A stretch of DNA of 64,000 nucleotides from Chrysogorgia sp. JL179-B06 (GCA_035772405.1 JAYKKM010000052.1:1145001-1209000); one strand, 5' to 3'; positions 58,101 through 63,589 are shown, counted from the first letter of the stretch. The notes: generated by a model from the letters alone, not told the origin. Translations and numbers: made by a program.

Positions 58101-59081
58101 AAGCGGAACTTACTCAATTACCCGACGATCGCCTCACCGCGTGAAACTCGGAGTAGTAATATTTCATCTGGATTTATATATATAAATCAGCAAAATTCCT
58201 TGCCATTTACCTGTAGGTAAAACCATGATACTTGTCAGCAACATTACTGACCAATAACTATATATCTGTGATATAACTATATATCTGTGATAACTATATA
58301 TGGGTTAACTTGTCCAAGAAAGAACACTTGACTTCGAACAGCTTAATCAAACTATCAGGGAGCGAAGAAAGAAAAGGAAGGACTCAAAAGGACCTTTCTG
58401 TTTTTTCTGGTCTTTATTTTTCGTTAAGTTAGGGTTAGTTAGCTACGGTTAGGGTTACGTTTGAGGTTAGGATCAAGGTTAAGATTAGGATTAAGATTGG
58501 GATTGAGATTAGGGTTAGGATTAGTAGTTCTAGAAAATGTGAAGGTTCTTTTTGAGTCATCCCTTTTGAGTCATCCCTTTTAGCCTTCACCGTTAACATA
58601 ATTAGCATATTTATAACGCTCAGTTTCGCAAAGGTTTCGCGACCAGACAAAACAGAGCCGAAACCTAGACTCGTGCTACAACAAGTAGCTCGAGTAAAAA
58701 GAATCTCTAAGGTTTAGTCCATGCGGAATTAACGTGTTATAAGACACGTTTTATACGACTCTGTCATAAGACACTTGCTATTTTATAAAACAAATAGAAA
58801 ATGTTGTGTCTGTTCTGTGATAGAAACATGAATGTATCTATATTAAGTTGTGTATTTTACATGTATGTATCGTTACCACCATATATATATATTATGCATT
58901 TGGGTGAATTGTTTACTTATCAATTTTGACGTATTTTCCCTCTAGATTTATACTGGCCAGCTACTACACCAACTATGAGTTATATCACTTTGTCATCAAC
59001 ACTGGTGCCCTTGCTTCTACGTTGGTACCAAAGTTGCCACTGCTGCACAGGGTCCGTATTTTTGGTATTAACAGATACTGA
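21962..59081 (+). CDS. ORMDL: ORMDL family protein, three coding exons joined
   Basis: The coding sequence joins 21962-22135, 50749-50912 and 58946-59081 and gives 157 residues plus TGA, close to the roughly 153 of vertebrate ORMDL proteins. ORMDL proteins are ER multi-pass membrane subunits that restrain serine palmitoyltransferase, the first step of sphingolipid synthesis. Visible family blocks are NPNESWL and RGSWLTY (residues 11-26), AWTLTSIIH (48-56), [15 protein letters not shown] (59-73), LTHWEQ (87-92) and the C-terminal RVRVFGINRY. Hydrophobic segments lie at about 24-42, 46-68, 105-123 and 128-147. ATG 21962 has A at -3 and leads into the conserved N-terminus. Intron 1 is phase 0 and intron 2 phase 2. 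The spacer near residues 74-86 is slightly longer than in vertebrates. No stop or frameshift is seen, so it looks functional. Confidence 0.93.
23269..26619 (+). CDS. LINE ORF: NPGP-containing N-terminus, EEP endonuclease, reverse transcriptase
   Basis: 1,116 codons. Residues 1-30 are hydrophobic and signal-peptide-like; the better start is ATG 23281 ([20 protein letters not shown]). A KLNPGP motif at residues 222-227 resembles a 2A peptide, known in some APE-type LINEs, but the usual acidic residue is Lys here. The EEP endonuclease spans about 271-505 ([31 protein letters not shown]). RT has [27 protein letters not shown] (about 919) and YADD (about 951). A frameshift near 26510-26525 ends the frame early; the C-terminal domain continues in another frame. 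CR1/L2 group. Confidence 0.88.
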   Translation: MLRSMAVNAGHAVVLSVFLFVLLPSNCFVCGENHSDKNVKPSSLDWDVFEYEKSYSSREICLLGRWVSQCGGFMNCMDTMHCWRLLLPVCGESRSNENTKSLYFVYEAFECEKLYVLEENCFLNSWISQFYSSQIYGNGNFMNRIDIMHDRKLLLSSHHWNTKTILPYVPVHLGNFKACKACNVSLVVKIKRHKRACAYYSNSVATHHLVLNMGDLGDLVFKLNPGPDNRIASIVSQRPKRYSYPRQQLTRNNLTNVDCNNKLAYDCSKKQLVLCNFNARSVRNKTVAIFDYICESKSDLLTITEHLLTSRDTAIKAELCPDGYKMLDHPRLDRQGGGTGLIYRESLNVETVDGGASVRDSYEFSEWIIKSPSHNLRIVVIYRPPYSANHPISMNTFFVEFSEYLESLVLCKEQLLITGDFNIHVDDANDVESNTFLDILTSFGLNQHVNQPTHCSGHTLDLIITRMSESLVTRTPLVDHFISDHATVLCWLASVKPCLSVKTVSYMKINAIDRDHFKRDLFATPLCAGKEEEMNTTDELDAYVKEYNTTLSEILNCHAPIKTRTRVSRPTVPWYSETIDSAKRQRRKAERKWRKTKLTADLDVYKEKRNHVTYLMNRARREYYSTFMEENSGDQKKLFGAAKSMLGMKEELCFPDHLDKTVLANDIARFFIHKVECIRNDIDSICVNPSERDLVPADKPILNTHQVLDSFKTLNECDVYDIIQRSAKKSCALDPMPTNLICDHLDLLLPVISKMVNTSLSTAYFPEEWKEALVKPRLKNGVRDPIFKNLRPISNLQFVSKITERAAFDQLYAHVTDNDLFPSFQSAYRQSHSTETALLRVVNDILFNMNRKHVSLLILLDLSAAFDTIDHNILLHRLETSFGITGSVLKWLSSYLSDRTQRVSVNGGLSDTCRVSYGVPQGSCLGPLLFTIYASKLFDIIKTYLPKAHAYADDTQLYLSFKPDSSVNEMEALNAMEQCTRAVRTWMITDKMKMNDDKTELMIIGTRQQLMKVTADRLNVGNSSITAVNEARNLGVWFDSKMNFNVHITKTCNRAFYFLYNIRRIRKYLTHESAQSLVLALVYWTPGLLQQPHLRITSESNYQVTTCSKRSSQIGV
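23272..27148 (+). mobile_element. Nearly full-length CR1/L2-like LINE
   Basis: The left boundary is where homology to the sister arm stops (after ...CTACAATG, 23271). The 3' region reads TATATAAACATTAAAC with an (ATT)n tail to about 27143. The frame after the shift (ORF 26402-26983) carries [23 protein letters not shown] and [13 protein letters not shown], the normal C-terminal domain. Only one frameshift separates it from an intact ORF, so the insertion is young. Confidence 0.82.
27149..27934. mobile_element. hAT-like non-autonomous element
   Basis: 786 bp with exact 17-bp terminal inverted repeats, CAGGGTTCGAATTAACG. The flanks are TATTTAAG (left) and GTTTAAGG (right), a rough match to a duplicated TTTAAG. 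It contains a poly(C) tract (27203-27222). A minus frame has [13 protein letters not shown] but no assignable transposase domain. It sits at the 3' end of the LINE in the palindrome arm. Confidence 0.65.
28130..28860. repeat. Inverted AAAAGTCGCTC sequences and second pogo-like end
   Basis: 28130-28250 (AAAAAGTCGCTCAAATTTTG, AAAAAGTGGTCGCTGAATGC) is inverted at 28735-28855. A second pogo-like left end, TA|CAGTAGAACCTGAGTTTTAT, begins at 28624 exactly where the palindrome arm stops. Confidence 0.6.
28960..29320. repeat. Direct repeat of about 130 bp
   Basis: 28978-29120 and 29187-29310 share CAATGAATCGCAGT, CGAGACCTGTAAACC and GCAAAGATTCTCTCCAAGAT. 29220-29699 as a whole is inverted at 34235-34770, outside the palindrome. 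Confidence 0.65.
30348..31953 (-). mobile_element. DIRS-derived non-autonomous element E1
   Basis: 1,606 bp between TTAA at 30344-30347 and 31954-31957. It shares its first 289 bp (to 30636) and last 151 bp (from 31803) with E2, but has an unrelated middle holding the GGTACCTTGACCCTAGG minisatellite. Strand is set by analogy with E2. No coding domain is recognised. Confidence 0.65.
31055..31410. repeat. 17-bp minisatellite GGTACCTTGACCCTAGG in E1
   Basis: About 20 units in two blocks, each block starting after the same unique lead-in (GTCTGTGCCCTAGGAGAACT, at about 31025 and 31236). This gives a higher-order period of roughly 212 bp. Not a CRISPR: there are no distinct spacers. Confidence 0.85.
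31958..33685 (-). mobile_element. DIRS-derived element E2 with RT and tyrosine-recombinase remnants
   Basis: 1,728 bp between TTAA at 31954-31957 and 33686-33689. Minus-strand frames include [16 protein letters not shown] and [15 protein letters not shown]...[10 protein letters not shown] (RT and its downstream region), then [20 protein letters not shown] and, after a frameshift, KTLGRWSI and [10 protein letters not shown], the end of a tyrosine recombinase with its H-x-x-R and Tyr blocks. This combination defines DIRS-type retrotransposons. RT lacks its YxDD core, so the copy is defective. Confidence 0.78.
33110..33535. repeat. 46-bp minisatellite in E2
   Basis: Roughly nine units of GAGGTCACCACTTCCTGTGG-GTATCTCCCCAACGTTACAATGGCATAT with small length changes. 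It replaces the 5' part of the DIRS ORF on the minus strand. Confidence 0.85.
34235..34770. repeat. Inverted copy of 29220-29699
   Basis: Begins TCTGTTCGATTGAAGGTCTT right after the right pogo-like end, the inverse of 29640-29695. It continues through CAAAGGACATGGCTTCAAGA (inverse) to AGAGAATCTTTGCAATGG. Confidence 0.7.
34780..35505. repeat. Degenerate GTGCTTATTACC / GTGCTACTTGCATCTG repeats
   Basis: Recurrent GTGCTTATT..., TGTGCTACTT(G/A)CA(T/C)CTG and TTACTGCATG words suggest a decayed repeat of about 100 bp. Hydrophobic ORFs here (for example 34897-35160) are likely by-products of this T-rich composition. Confidence 0.4.
35512..37299 (-). mobile_element. RTE/Proto2-like LINE, copy 1 (RT to 3' end)
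   Basis: The minus ORF (to 37359 as an open frame; LINE homology to 37299) has RT blocks [48 protein letters not shown] and [20 protein letters not shown]...VCKVC zinc-finger-like segment follows, then a C-terminal [15 protein letters not shown] and GRGRPRMTW domain. The endonuclease is missing. The segment between [10 protein letters not shown] and the FVDLEKAFD block is shorter than in related elements (from memory), suggesting an internal in-frame deletion. The clade call is tentative. Confidence 0.8.
37301..37438 (+). repeat. Duplicate of the Penelope 3' tail
   Basis: 138 bp, nearly identical to 43285-43422 (CGTGAGTCACCA...TATAGAAATAAA). The Penelope body is absent; it abuts RTE copy 1. 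Confidence 0.8.
37439..38321. mobile_element. 883-bp insertion containing tandem repeats
   Basis: The uninterrupted sequence at 43422/43423 defines the exact insert. Inside, TAATCCCCTCGCCCG (about 37459) and CGGGCGAGGGGATTA (about 38311) are inverted near the ends. Two and a part units of 184-197 bp start at 37603, 37787 and 37984 (TTGAACGTTATCTCG...). A TTCGGCC-rich GC patch ends it. Confidence 0.7.
38322..38673 (+). repeat. Duplicate of the LINE segment at 43423-43774
   Basis: 352 bp, the same length and nearly the same sequence as 43423-43774, including GAAATAGTGGAGGAAATTTC. It ends abruptly at ACGGGACCTT, where RTE copy 2 starts. Confidence 0.85.
38674..39718 (-). mobile_element. RTE/Proto2-like LINE, copy 2 (truncated duplicate)
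   Basis: Nearly identical to 36256-37299, including the same internal deletion and the same upstream boundary (TCTGCCCT). One extra base near 39390 breaks the frame between QAG and VKKMTEICN. The 3' part is missing; the copy is fused to an unrelated LINE piece at 38673/38674. Confidence 0.85.
39760..40265 (+). pseudogene. DIRS tyrosine-recombinase 3' fragment (E-family, third copy)
   Basis: The plus-strand frame reads [18 protein letters not shown], then [11 protein letters not shown], a stop, and RYIHTSPDV. This is the HxxR-to-Tyr end of a DIRS-type tyrosine recombinase, with Gln for the His. Sequence from about 39930 to 40260 is the inverse of E2 32050-32400 (CTCCAGCAAGCTGGAG, GGGACTGCGACCCTCCAAA), so it belongs to the same family. 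No RT here. Confidence 0.7.
40665..40830. mobile_element. hAT-type element end with CCGGATA repeats
   Basis: Several copies of TCCGGTATCCGGCCGGATA in both orientations, then a terminus whose inverse reads CTAGGGGTGCACCGGATTTA, a form common at hAT ends. The other end is not found. Confidence 0.45.
42280..42382 (+). repeat. 15-bp tandem expansion within the GIY-YIG coding segment
   Basis: About six units of ACACTTATATTGGTG. Read in frame, each unit repeats the TYIG motif of the endonuclease. Unit lengths vary by a base or more, so the frame is lost in the middle. Confidence 0.8.
42624..43009 (+). mobile_element. tRNA-derived SINE inserted in the Penelope element
   Basis: Flanked by ATTACCGACAC (42613-42623) and ATTACTGACAC (43010-43020), a 10/11 target duplication. 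The right part has a tRNA-like head (42884-42963) with acceptor GAGTCTT/GGGACTC, a D arm, loop CCGGCAA-like, and a perfect T arm ACAGG-TTCGATT-CCTGT. The tail CTGAGGATACGAGCTTGACG follows. The left part repeats this tail inverted, separated by a long hairpin of TAGTCACTATATATCGGTAA and its inverse. Confidence 0.75.
42884..42963 (+). repeat. tRNA-like head of the SINE
   Basis: Best-preserved cloverleaf in the window, with A-box TGGCTCAATGG and B-box GGTTCGATTCC. It carries an extra ATA in the D loop and belongs to a repeat family (54521 and 10316 copies), so I do not call it a functional tRNA. Confidence 0.65.
43423..44110 (+). mobile_element. LINE RT fragment (5' part of RT)
   Basis: Pieces [40 protein letters not shown], a stop, then [20 protein letters not shown] and [11 protein letters not shown]. 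It breaks off where a second LINE starts. Confidence 0.75.
44111..46485 (+). mobile_element. LINE (CR1/jockey-like), 5'-truncated, frameshifted
   Basis: It starts within the linker before RT ([14 protein letters not shown]...[18 protein letters not shown]), then [45 protein letters not shown] and [10 protein letters not shown] long C-terminal domain follows in ORF 45548-46330 ([20 protein letters not shown]). The frame changes near 44935, 45285 and 45500. The endonuclease is absent. It ends in AATAAATTAAATT plus an A-rich tail. Confidence 0.82.
46628..47475. repeat. Foldback carrying a LINE C-terminal fragment
   Basis: Arms 46628-46825 and 47360-47470 are inverted copies (GATAGTTATCAAATTAAATG, ACGAAGCAATTGTAT, CACTTTTGAAACCACATT). 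The middle is the minus-strand 3' end of a LINE. Confidence 0.65.
46826..47222 (-). mobile_element. LINE C-terminal fragment and 3' tail
   Basis: The 100-codon ORF contains [20 protein letters not shown] and [14 protein letters not shown], the usual C-terminal block. It is followed by a short 3' UTR with CCCCATGGGGACGTGAAATAAAG and a (TATG)n tail. Confidence 0.72.
47590..47705 (+). mobile_element. SINE body fragment
   Basis: CGGGACTCAAAATCATTTTTCTGAGGATATGAGCTTGACGATCGTCC matches the tail of the SINE at 42955-43000, followed by CTCCGAGCTCTCCCACATTC as at 42650-42690 (inverse). The tRNA head is missing. Confidence 0.65.
48266..48303. repeat. 38-bp perfect palindrome
   Basis: GCCTGCCCGCAGCCCGAAA and its exact reverse complement with no loop, GC-rich in AT-rich surroundings. 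Confidence 0.95.
48371..48600. repeat. 67-bp tandem repeat with internal hairpins
   Basis: Units start at GCCGTTGACGAATC at 48377, 48446, 48513 and 48580 (periods 69, 67, 67). Each includes CGCACTTAACTCGAATAGATTCGAGTCAACTAAAGTGCG, a self-complementary stretch. Confidence 0.9.
48650..50240. other. Unassigned stretch before exon 2
   Basis: No recognised gene. Short ORFs occur on both strands (for example 49055-49450 minus) without motifs. GGGAGTGGGCAGGCGGGGCG near 49211 is a GC patch. Confidence 0.4.
50240..50430. repeat. Degenerate ACATAGTGTAACGTCTT tandem repeat
   Basis: About six imperfect units of 30-40 bp containing CATA(T/G)(A/C)GTGTAACGT and related words. Confidence 0.6.
50749..50912 (+). 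CDS. ORMDL: ORMDL coding exon 2
   Basis: This exon encodes residues 59-112 and the first two bases of codon 113. It follows a pyrimidine-rich acceptor (tttatgtttgtctag) and ends at the donor gtaagtaa. It begins [15 protein letters not shown], in phase with exon 1, and contains the family block LTHWEQ and the start of hydrophobic segment 3 (FMTLVPIV). It is isolated by 28.6 kb of intron upstream and 8 kb downstream, so single-ORF gene finding would miss it. Confidence 0.92.
52394..53581 (+). mobile_element. Crypton-like element, copy B, with TIR-like ends
   Basis: CTTATATCACCATT at 52464-52477 is the exact inverse of 53568-53581. To its left, 52394-52454 is a hairpin of about 29-bp stem (GTGTTTAAGCGATATATCAA...). 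Copy A (16530-17080) shares both ends but lacks the middle. The element contains a 117-codon ORF. Confidence 0.65.
52704..53057 (+). CDS. DUF3504/Crypton-type N-terminal protein fragment
   Basis: 117 codons from ATG 52704; the frame is open further upstream to 52587, but the homologous copy A also supports this ATG (MTESDEDIFITQNRF). The C-terminal part [20 protein letters not shown], then [18 protein letters not shown], resembles the SAM-like N-terminal domain of KIAA1958/DUF3504 proteins related to Crypton tyrosine recombinases (from memory). The catalytic recombinase is absent. It could be a first exon retained in a non-autonomous element. Confidence 0.5.
   Translation: MAYSDEEMFITQNRFDVSLPDFGFDLSQFLGIEEADVNLPQELQTTATRAKCDTNSAFLKETSVQGEKFCFSGPISDKELESHISSRVPKSTERQTQWAVRIWQEWTRERKKHEKEK
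53704..53779. repeat. Left half of a repeat also found intact at 60661-60850
   Basis: GCCTGTTGTTCTATTGTTAC...GATTGCTTTAA is identical or nearly so to 60665-60735. The second half resumes at 54983. This shows where the element between was inserted. Confidence 0.8.
53780..54982. mobile_element. TTAA-flanked foldback element (AGGACATTGGCAAC ends)
   Basis: 1,203 bp with TTAA at 53776-53779 and 54983-54986 and a single TTAA at the matching empty site (60732-60736 region). Terminal inverted repeats AGGACATTGGCAACA extend for about 170 bp. Inner inverted TTTCCACTCGCTA.TTTTT (53968-53983 and inverse near 54680-54700). A SINE copy lies inside. No transposase. Confidence 0.85.
54300..54592 (+). mobile_element. 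SINE copy inside the TTAA element
   Basis: Contains TATGCGGCAGTTACTATACT, GGATGTGTTATAATATATAT and the tRNA-like head at 54521-54592 (GAGTCTCGGTAGCTCAATAT ... GTTACAGGTTCGG). The tail after the T arm is missing. Confidence 0.65.
54983..55115. repeat. Right half of the repeat interrupted by the TTAA element
   Basis: TTAATATGAAAT...AATTTGTCCAAGATGGCAGC...TTCAATTGGTTCCCCGCGGA matches 60732-60850. Confidence 0.75.
55221..56175 (-). pseudogene. Penelope-like GIY-YIG remnant (left, minus strand)
   Basis: On the minus strand, [20 protein letters not shown] and [20 protein letters not shown] (ORF 55784-56140), then [20 protein letters not shown] and [17 protein letters not shown] (ORF 55221-55496). 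These form the Cys/His-rich lead-in and GIY-YIG domain of a Penelope-like element. About 290 bp (55497-55783) separate the two parts. Confidence 0.72.
56165..57000. repeat. Hairpin interrupted by the TTAA MITE
   Basis: Without the MITE, TAGGACTCGGAAATTGTGTT...CCATACAGCTA pairs with TAGCTGTATGG...AACACAATTTCCGTGTTCTA (56945-57000). Inner TTACGGTATTCCGG pairs with CGGAATACCATGA. Confidence 0.65.
56227..56802. mobile_element. TTAA-flanked MITE (AGTGCC termini), copy 2
   Basis: 576 bp with TTAA at 56223-56226 and 56803-56806. The left end is AGTGCCACTATGAT; the right end inverse is AGTGCCACTACGCT. The first six bases and TTAA target are shared with the element at 3804-4145. A 73-codon ORF (56321-56542) is unrecognised. 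Confidence 0.75.
57001..57681. repeat. Large foldback, arms of about 310 bp
   Basis: GTGATACAAGCATGAAATTT, CAACGCAGATTTCTTCCTGG and GAAAATTCAAAGTTCGCTTT on the left recur inverted on the right. The loop of about 60 bp holds AAAATGC repeats (57315-57355). Arms look 90% or more identical by eye. Confidence 0.85.
57684..58096 (+). pseudogene. Penelope-like GIY-YIG remnant (right, plus strand)
   Basis: ORF 57752-58096: [29 protein letters not shown], then [20 protein letters not shown] and [20 protein letters not shown]. Same protein as the left copy but on the opposite strand and with a deletion after the YIGLT block. The two copies point away from each other. Confidence 0.72.
58425..58530. repeat. 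Degenerate TTAGGG/TTAGGA tract
   Basis: About 100 bp of GGTTAGGGTTA, GATTAGGATTAAGATT-like units. An interstitial telomere-like or variant repeat, not a chromosome end. Confidence 0.75.
58946..59081 (+). CDS. ORMDL: ORMDL coding exon 3 (C-terminus)
   Basis: This exon completes codon 113 (AT|A, Ile) and encodes residues 114-157, then TGA at 59079-59081. The acceptor is gtattttccctctag. It holds the end of hydrophobic segment 3 ([10 protein letters not shown]), segment 4, and the family tail FGINRY. Confidence 0.93.
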
Positions 59082-59245
59082 ATTGTACTGTAGGTCTTCG
59101 CGCGCTATTATTTTTCCCAAATTTTACCTGTATTGTAATGACTAGGTTCAGTAGGTTCGCTATAGGCTAATTTAAATTACTTTAAACACAACAGATACAC
59201 GATAACAGATATTAACATTGCTGAAAGTGAATTAAATAAATGAAC
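59082..59245 (+). terminator. ORMDL 3' UTR with poly(A) signal
   Basis: AATAAA at 59235-59240 lies 154 bp after the stop codon and is followed by T/G-rich sequence. A second AATAAA-type hexamer occurs near 59380. Which one is used cannot be told from sequence alone. Confidence 0.55.
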
Positions 59246-59249
59246 TTTA

Positions 59250-60000
59250 TGTCCGTTATACCAGCGTTTTACTGCCTGCTTACCTTCTTTAAAAATGTAA
59301 TAAATACTGTAGTACGAATGCTGAATTGGTTAAAATGAATATAAATATATATAATGTAGATTCATGTAAGTATAAAATGAATAAAGTATTCATACAAGTA
59401 TGAATATTTACAACTTAGATTCCATATACTGCATTAAGAGCGCTTCTGATTGGCATCTCCTTCTGATGTGCTAAGGGATTTTGTTTGAATTTTTTACAAC
59501 GATTTATTTTAGGGGAAAATGAATGATAAACTTTATTTATATGGTCACGCTACGAGGCTTGTAAATTATGTATATGATGGGCTAGCCCCCTCCCAACCCC
59601 TAAAACATCTGGCTGATTGACCGTTCCTAAAAAATTCTTCATTTAACTACAATTTTTGCGTGCAATAAACATTGTTTCAGAAGTCATGGTTTTAAAATGA
59701 TTATATTACATGTGGTAAGAAGGAAGCTCTTACTTACTTAATTTATGTTAACATGGTAAACAACAGCTGTCTAGCTGTCATTATAGGTGATTTAAATTCC
59801 CAAAGCATTGTGGTCAAATCTACAGCCACCATCTATTTCGTTTCTGGCAATTGTTTATCTATCTTTCGTATAACACTTTCGTATAATGTTTGAAAGTGGC
59901 CAGGTAACAAAACTAAACTATTATAAGCAAACGAAAATAGTATAAGTTAGGCCAAAAAAGTATTCTGTTTCTGGTCAGTGGGTCGGCGACGCGGCTTTTT
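59250..60000. other. Unassigned sequence after ORMDL
   Basis: AT-rich, no recognised gene. GGGCTAGCCCCCTCCCAACCCC at about 59579 is a GC patch. Confidence 0.4.
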
Positions 60001-60009
60001 TCAATTTTT

Positions 60010-60054
60010 GCGGCTACGTTGCTTAGCAACGTAAACGCTATGCTATCGGCGGCG

Positions 60055-60095
<41 letters not shown>

Positions 60096-60290
60096 TGTGT
60101 TTGGAGTTTGGACACTGTGACGTAACAACCTGGATCACATGACCTAGCGAACTTTTAGAAACAGTTGTAGCGTCCATTTGGCCACTGTTTAGCCTGCGAG
60201 CCGGCTCTCCGCGGGTTGGGGGAGGGCGGGTTGGAGCGGGCGGCTTGCGGGGGGAGGCGCGAGAAGGGAGAGCCTGCAACAATCATGGGT
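60010..60290. repeat. Hairpin, (TA)n tract and GC-rich inverted patch
   Basis: ACGTTGC-TTA-GCAACGT at about 60014-60031 is a perfect hairpin. (TA)n runs 60057-60092. AGCCTGC...GGCTCTCC (60191-60210) is inverted as GGGAGAGCCTGC near 60266-60277. Confidence 0.65.
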
Positions 60291-60464
60291 GTTATTCGAT
60301 TACGCCCACTTTATTAGTTTTGACATATCTGATCAATCAATTACGCTCACTTCATTAATTTTCACATATATTACCAGTCAGATCAATCATATTCGTCCAA
60401 AATTCTTGGAAGGTCACTCCATCCATATTTTTGTGAAAGCCGTCATTTTGAAGAGTGCTAAGCA

Positions 60465-60870
60465 ACCTGGCACTGTACTTGTCACCATAGAGGTAATAAA
60501 TAAATACAAAAGGGGGCACTGGGGCCTGAATTTGGGAACCAATTGGACGCCGCTATTTTGGACAAATCGGAGGGCAAACTTCTTGGTTCCAGGCTTTTTT
60601 CTGCAAGTCGAGAACCTCGCGGTCCAAAACAAGGAATCGTAAATTCCTTGGCGCCATTATTTGGTGATGAAGCCTGTTGTTCTATTGTTACTTGGACCAT
60701 TTTCTGCTGAGTAAAAGATCAAAATGATTGCTTTAATATGAAATATAAATATAAGATTGCCCTCCAATTTGTCCAAGATGGCAGCCTTCAATTGGTTCCC
60801 CCGCGGATGACTGAAATCAGGCGCCAATGCCCCCGCTAGTTTATTTATGATCTCTATGCTTGTGACGTGA
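60465..60870. mobile_element. Foldback MITE
   Basis: Outer GTCACCATAGAGG / CTCTATGCTTGTGAC. Arms about 60486-60585 and 60745-60855 share GGAACCAATTG, TTGGACAAAT(C/T)GGAGGGCAA. The right half also occurs at 54985-55110. Confidence 0.7.
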
Positions 60871-60999
60871 AAGAGTTGTTTTTACAAATGCAATATTATT
60901 GGCAGTTCTTAAACTTTATCGTTTCGAGCCAGAACATGTACTAATACCGATGATAAACATTCAGGAAACATGTGCCTATTTCCCGCTAAAGTCAAGTCG

Positions 61000-62600
61000 G
61001 GCTCATTGACGTCATAAGTACTTAGCACTCTTCAAAATGGCGGCTTTCAATGCCGAATATTTTTGCTCTTTCGAAGACGAATTTCAATAAGATGGGATAT
61101 ACTTTCGAAGCTCAGAATACGGTCAGTATTTCAACTATATGTTTGCTTTTTCTTGACGATAAGAAGAAAAAAAACAGGTTATGGAGTGAGCTTCTCTTAA
61201 AGGACGAGTCTCCGGGTGATGCATTGCGCGCTTGTCTTATTGTTACGCGCACTGCGATATGCGCCAAAGTTAAACTTCAGTTTCGAATTGGTTAAGTCAG
61301 TGAAAATCTGCTCAACCGGTACCAACCCGAAAATGTTTGGGACGGAAGAGAAAACAAATCATTTTATTTTAGAAATCAAGATGTCTGAAAACTAATTTGT
61401 TACCATGGCGACCATAAGTATCCACATGATTATTTAATTTTAATTGTTCTTCCAGATTATTTGAAACAAAAATGTTATTATTGTCTGACGTTTCGGCTTC
61501 CTGTACGGAAGCCATCTTCACAGACATTAACAGGGCTCGAAATAAGCGCCGATCACTACATGTAGTTTGAATGCGTGTATTTTCACAGGAAAAATCTCCG
61601 TACTGATGTTTGCATGGTGATGATTATTAGTAAGGCCTAGTTAATGCGTTTAAAGAAAATACGCAAATCACACAAAACGCATGCTTGAAACTTATGTAAC
61701 AATCAACGTATATCAGCGAGTATGATTCTCTGTATATTTATACCTTGCCTATTCGGTTCCTATTCGATTTTAAAACCTATGCAGCGGTTATATGCATTTC
61801 GTGTGATTTGCGCGTGTATGCGATAAGTATTTACTGGCATCTTACTTACAAAAAAACAACAGATTGTGATAGCGGTATTAAACCAAGCGACTCGAAATCT
61901 GGGCCATTGAGAAGCCGAGGTTGGTAAGCTGGAAAACCTGGAATCTTAATTATTCTTCTTAATTATTAAATAAATTAATTATTAAAATTAATAATTGATC
62001 TGGTGTCTGGAATCCAAACTATTAATATTATTTAATAATATTAATTATTAAATATTAGTAATATTAAATAATATAAAATGTTATTAAAATATTATATTTT
62101 ATAGTAAATATTAGATATTAAATTCTGCATTCAAAGCGATGTGTAATTTTAGTGTGTGTAAATATACATTTAATATAAAGTTGGTGCCATTCATTTAGTA
62201 AGGTATTATATGTTACTACGGAATTAATATCGAAATGAATGAAGTGTGTAAATATCTCCTTGGATATCGTGCGTCTAACCTCTGCGCGAGCGCAAGTAAT
62301 AAAGGATTGAGTAACGTGATGCGCATTCTTTCAAGCAACTCGTCAACACCTTGTCACCTCGCCCTCATTTGCGGTATAAACCGCACGCTCTCCATTGCGC
62401 GCGCTCCTGTGTTTTATTAAAGCCTGGTTCTCACTTGTCGTAAGAATCGTAAGAATCGGGGATTTGCCGGTCTCGATCGCCTGGGATTTTTATGACGCTT
62501 AACCTTGGTTATCACGCTAGAACGGAACTGTGGGCACTAGAACGGAACCAGAGAGACCATGTAACCGTGAGGGAACTGGGACTTGAAAATAAATATGCTC
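61000..62600. other. Unassigned stretch with an ATTAATAT-rich core
   Basis: Short ORFs only. ATGGCGGCTTTC at 61038 starts 17 codons (MAAFNAEYFCSFEDEFQ) and stops. 61945-62110 is simple AT-rich sequence. Confidence 0.4.
61493..61525 (-). repeat. Penelope-type 3' hairpin remnant
   Basis: On the minus strand GTCTGTGAAGATGGCTTCC-GTACA-GGAAGCCGAAACGTCAGAC. It matches the architecture at 43250-43292 and has a perfect 7-bp inner stem. No ORF beside it. Confidence 0.55.
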
Positions 62601-62617
62601 ATTATTCAGCCCCTAAC

Positions 62618-62662
62618 GTAACCCTAACACCACATTAGGGTTGGATTAGGGTTAGGGTTAGT
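62618..62662. repeat. Short CCCTAA/TTAGGG inverted tract
   Basis: AACCCTAACACC followed by TTAGGGTTGGATTAGGGTTAG; both orientations meet within 45 bp. Confidence 0.6.
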
Positions 62663-63589
62663 ACTAGTGCTGTTTAGCAGTGGCGCGTTCTTTATCTCAT
62701 ATTTAGTTCAACAAGTGGTTTGTTGTCATCGATCTTGATGTTGTAAACATAGCGATCACTTCTTTTGTCGATAACTTCCACTTCTGGTGTTACCTTCGGC
62801 TTTGCGGGTTGGAAAATTATGGCGAATTTCTTGTAGGCAAAAAGCAAATTTCGTAGCGGTCTCAAAAGCTGAGCATTTCACTTCATTTCACCGTAAAGTT
62901 CAACGCTTTACAGTTCAACGCTTTACGAGGCCAAAGTGAATGGACGGCAGAGAGCTTTTCAAGCGCTTGCGAAGACCTTCGTAGAATACTTGGGTTTATT
63001 TTGTCCTACCCTTCTCTAGTATGTTCGCATGCGCGTTTGATATGCGCAGAGCACACTATGTCGATACCGGATTTAGCAGCTCTTCCCGCTACTTTCGGAT
63101 TGTTAAAATACGTTAGGAAGAAATGTCAAGTCTCCGTTCATCGGTAAATATTTACTACATTAATCCTATTTTCAACAACTTTTTCTGGGCATGACTCTGT
63201 AATTAACAGCTATTGAATTGACATTAATTATCAAGCGATGAGTGCAATGAAAATTTCCAACATTCTTATCACCGATCTTATTACAGCGATTGTCAAATTT
63301 GATAAAACTACGAACTACGAACATACAGACCGGGGCTGTTGGTCTCTGGGATCTAAACCATGGATCAAACGCCCCTCGAGTTTTGCATGTGGTTGTCGGC
63401 AGCGATGGTGGCGATGTATAGTATAAGAGGGAACATGTTGTAAATATTGAAAAATAACGACGAACACGTACTTTCGTAAAAGACATCTATTAGTATCTTT
63501 AAGTTGATTGTTAACTTTGAATACGAACATTACTTTTTGCTGCATAAACATGTGTTTGAAACCTGCGGAGGAGGCTAGTTTGAAACATA

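Larger units (their letters stand above)
50913..58945 (+). other. ORMDL intron 2 (8,033 bp)
   Basis: Bounded by GTAAGTAA and CCCTCTAG. It contains a Crypton-like element (52.4-53.6 kb), a TTAA-flanked foldback element (53.8-55.0 kb), head-to-head Penelope GIY-YIG remnants with hairpins (55.2-58.1 kb) and a TTAGGG-like tract. The stretch 50920-52370 is AT-rich with nothing I recognise. Confidence 0.85.

Noticed and set aside
58425..58530. Telomere
   Set aside because: TTAGGG units are degenerate, interstitial, and occur at several places (also 850-950 and 62618-62662).
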